Below are positions 62,370 to 64,000 of a stretch of DNA of 64,000 bases, in pieces (position 1 is the stretch's first letter; every line of letters begins with the position of its first letter). This DNA is from Nocardiopsis sp. FIRDI 009. GTDB taxonomy: Bacteria; Actinomycetota; Actinomycetes; Streptosporangiales; Streptosporangiaceae. Both the position numbers and the translations under genes were made by a program. The notes under the pieces were generated by a model, which saw only the letters and a list, made by a program, of their open reading frames with translations, did not search any database and had not been told where the DNA came from. The stretch lies in the NCBI RefSeq assembly GCF_003386285.1, contig NZ_QPNC01000009.1, positions 310,001-374,000 on the forward strand. The letters run 5' to 3'.

Positions 62370-64000
62370 CAGTTCCCGCGGTGCGCGGGACCACGCCCCG
62401 CGCGGTGAGCGCGGCGACAACAACGACAACCGCCGACGGGGCGGACGAGACTTCCACGGTCGGGGCGACCGTGACGACCGGGGCTTCCGAGGCGGAGGCG
62501 ACCGGTCCTTCCGGCGGGACGACCGCGACCGCGGGGGGTTCCGCGGACGCGACGACCGGCGTCCGTACGGCCGTGACGACCGGGACCGCCGTGACCGGGG
62601 TCCGCGTGAGGACCGCGGTTTCCGTGGCCGGGACGACCGCGACTCCCGTGGCCGGGACGACCGGCGTTCGTTCGGTCGTGACGACCGGCGCGGTGGTTTC
62701 CGCGACGATCGCGGGGAGCGGCGTCCGTACGGCCGTGACGACCGCGATTTCCGTGGCCGCGATGACCGTCGTGGCGGGGGTCCGCGCGAGGACCGGGGCC
62801 GTGGCGGCTTCCGGGGTGACCGTGACCGTGGCGGCTTCCAGGGCCGTGACGACCGGCGCGGTGGTTACCGGGACGATCGCGGGGAGCGGCGTCCGTACGG
62901 CCGTGACGACCGCGATTTCCGTGGCCGCGATGACCGTCGTGGCGGGGGTCCGCGCGAGGACCGGGGCCGTGGCGGCTTCCGGGGCGATCGTGACCGTGGC
63001 GACCGGCGTTCGTTCGGTCGTGACGACCGTGACTTCCGCGGCCGGGACGACCGTCGTGGCGGGGGTCCGCGCGAGGACCGGGGCCGTGGCGGCTTCCGGG
63101 GCGATCGCGACTCCCGTGGCCGGGACGACCGGCGTTCGTTCGGTCGCGACGACCGGCGCGGTGGTTACCGGGACGATCGCGGGGAGCGGCGTCCGTACGG
63201 CCGTGACGACCGGGACCGGCGTGACCGGGGTCCGCGCGAGGACCGCGACCGTGGCCACCGCGGTGACCGTGATCGGCGCGGCGGCGCCCGCCAGGACCGC
63301 GGTGGCCGCGGTCCCGCCTCCGGGCGCCGCGACACGGCTCGGTCCGGTGGTGTCCAGCACGAGTCGCAGCTGTCGAAGGCCGCGCGCGAGCGGCTCAACG
63401 CCCTGCGCGCCGACTATGACCCCAAGGACGAGGACCGCCACACCGGCGAGGACCGCGACACCTACACCGACGTGCCCGGCGGCATCCGCCTCCAGAAGGC
63501 GCTGGCCGCCGCGGGCGTGGCCAGCCGCCGCGCCAGCGAGGAGATGATCGCCGCCGGTCGCGTGAGCGTCGACGGTCAGGTCGTCCGCCGTTTCGGTGCC
63601 CGGGTCGACCCCGAGGTCTCCGAGATCCGCGTCGACGGCATGCGCGTCGTCACGGCCCCCGACAAGCTGTACTTCGCGCTCAACAAGCCGCGCGGCGTGG
63701 TCAGCACCATGTGGGACCCCGAGGGCCGTCCGACCCTGGCCGACTACACCGGCCAGACCGACGAGCGCATCTTCCACGTGGGTCGGCTGGACACCGAGAC
63801 CGAGGGCCTCATCCTGCTCACCAACGACGGAGAGCTCGCCAACCGGCTCACGCACCCGCGCTACAAGGTCGTCAAGACCTACGTCGCCAAGGTGCCGGGC
63901 CCGATCCCGCACAGCGTGGTGCGCCAGATCCGCAAGGGCGTCGAGCTGGAGGACGGTCCGGTCGAGGTCGACTCCTTCCGGGTCGTCGACAACGACGACC
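62353..64000 (+). CDS. rluB: 23S rRNA pseudouridine synthase with long Arg/Asp/Gly repeat N-terminus (3' end beyond window)
   Basis: Open from GTG 62353 to the window end in one frame (549 codons visible). Residues ~1-340 are low-complexity, made of imperfect units such as GRDDRR, FRGRDD, RRPYGRDDRD and GPREDRGRGGF. Residues ~374-430 are an S4 RNA-binding domain (GGIRLQKALAAAGVASRR) and the rest the synthase core with the catalytic Asp in HVGRLDTETEGLILLTNDG, typical of RluB/RsuA. The usual RluB is about 250-300 aa; N-terminal RG/RD tails occur in other actinobacteria but this one is long. It probably modifies 23S rRNA. It overlaps scpB by 17 bp. The alternative frame starting at 62366 is a shadow. 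Confidence 0.85.
   Translation, partial: MSTPNDSSRGARDHAPRGERGDNNDNRRRGGRDFHGRGDRDDRGFRGGGDRSFRRDDRDRGGFRGRDDRRPYGRDDRDRRDRGPREDRGFRGRDDRDSRGRDDRRSFGRDDRRGGFRDDRGERRPYGRDDRDFRGRDDRRGGGPREDRGRGGFRGDRDRGGFQGRDDRRGGYRDDRGERRPYGRDDRDFRGRDDRRGGGPREDRGRGGFRGDRDRGDRRSFGRDDRDFRGRDDRRGGGPREDRGRGGFRGDRDSRGRDDRRSFGRDDRRGGYRDDRGERRPYGRDDRDRRDRGPREDRDRGHRGDRDRRGGARQDRGGRGPASGRRDTARSGGVQHESQLSKAARERLNALRADYDPKDEDRHTGEDRDTYTDVPGGIRLQKALAAAGVASRRASEEMIAAGRVSVDGQVVRRFGARVDPEVSEIRVDGMRVVTAPDKLYFALNKPRGVVSTMWDPEGRPTLADYTGQTDERIFHVGRLDTETEGLILLTNDGELANRLTHPRYKVVKTYVAKVPGPIPHSVVRQIRKGVELEDGPVEVDSFRVVDNDD
62525..63290 (+). repeat. Nested direct repeats inside the rluB N-terminal region
   Basis: Long near-identical DNA blocks recur in frame. 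One block around GTACGGCCGTGACGACC followed by GGCCGCGATGACCGTCGT appears at about 62725-62820 and again at 62893-62980. A related block around CGGTGGTTACCGGGACGATC appears at about 62858 and 63160. All are multiples of 3 apart, so copy-number change would keep the frame. Confidence 0.8.

Noticed and set aside
62525..63290. CRISPR-like array in the repeat region
   Set aside because: Repeats are coding, of unequal length, without unique spacers, and all in one frame.
62366..63547. 393-codon Thr/Val/Ala-rich ORF inside the rluB repeat region
   Set aside because: It is the +1 shadow of the Arg/Asp/Gly repeats; the frame from 62353 continues into a recognised S4/RluB domain.

Overview
The window is very GC-rich (strong G/C bias at third codon positions, frequent GTG starts, ATGA/GTGA stop-start overlaps, several apparently leaderless genes with a TANNNT box 6-7 nt before the start codon). 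Together with PriA in place of HisA/TrpF, a PdtaR-type ANTAR regulator and mycothiol-type gene remnants, this points to an actinobacterium. Gene content and order suggest a Nocardiopsis-like member of the Streptosporangiales; that assignment is inference. Almost everything is chromosomal core, and the order follows the actinobacterial his-trp-lgt-pyk-pdtaR-polA-rpsA-coaE-uvrB block, followed by the pyrG-nudF-xerD-parA-scpA-scpB-rluB block.

Layout. 1-3640: histidine operon hisC (3' end only), hisB, a 53-aa membrane protein, hisH, priA, hisF, with a 165-bp MITE-like element inserted at the stop codon of the small gene. 3799-4221: HicB/HicA pair. 4571-8475: heterodimeric ABC exporter with one degenerate ATP site. 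8502-9503: SIS-domain protein (minus strand). 9660-16085: hisI, two Trp-associated membrane proteins, a dispanin/DUF2752/dispanin trio, then trpC, trpB and trpA, with a second short MITE-like element between trpC and trpB. 16452-19172: MauE-like and DsbA-like redox proteins and lgt. 19303-21728: two paralogous membrane-anchored proteins of unknown function. 21804-23570 (minus): a protein resembling branched polyamine synthase BpsA, with an extra C-terminal region. 24153-30197: glutamate synthase gltB and gltD behind a long structured leader. 30531-33574: an alpha/alpha-toroid protein, a decayed mycothiol-dependent-enzyme-like pseudogene and pyk. 33706-35864 (minus): a DUF1266 protein, an HTH-LAGLIDADG protein and a tRNA with anticodon CAA. 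36012-43714: pdtaR, the livHMGF branched-chain amino acid transporter, its binding protein livJ on the opposite strand, and a hotdog thioesterase. 43823-52704: polA, arfB, rpsA, a GNAT protein, coaE and uvrB. 52875-64000: a DUF3060 lipoprotein, a GNAT protein, an HMG-CoA lyase family protein, pyrG, nudF, xerD, parA, a small predicted ribbon-helix-helix gene, scpA, scpB, and an rluB whose 3' end lies beyond the window.

How the parts fit. The amino-acid section makes histidine and tryptophan; PriA probably serves both pathways because no trpF is seen here. GltBD supplies glutamate and LivHMGF/LivJ imports branched-chain amino acids. PolA, UvrB and CoaE are housekeeping functions, and XerD, ParA, the RHH protein, ScpA and ScpB form a chromosome-maintenance cluster. 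The most unusual items are the MITE-like elements at TA dinucleotides (one in a stop codon), the BpsA-like protein with a novel C-terminus, the LivH with an exported N-terminal domain, the short-variable-arm tRNA with a Leu anticodon beside an HTH-LAGLIDADG gene, the ParA-RHH-ScpAB arrangement with a perfect palindrome, and the long Arg/Asp/Gly repeat domain fused to RluB. No CRISPR array, prophage or complete insertion sequence was found.
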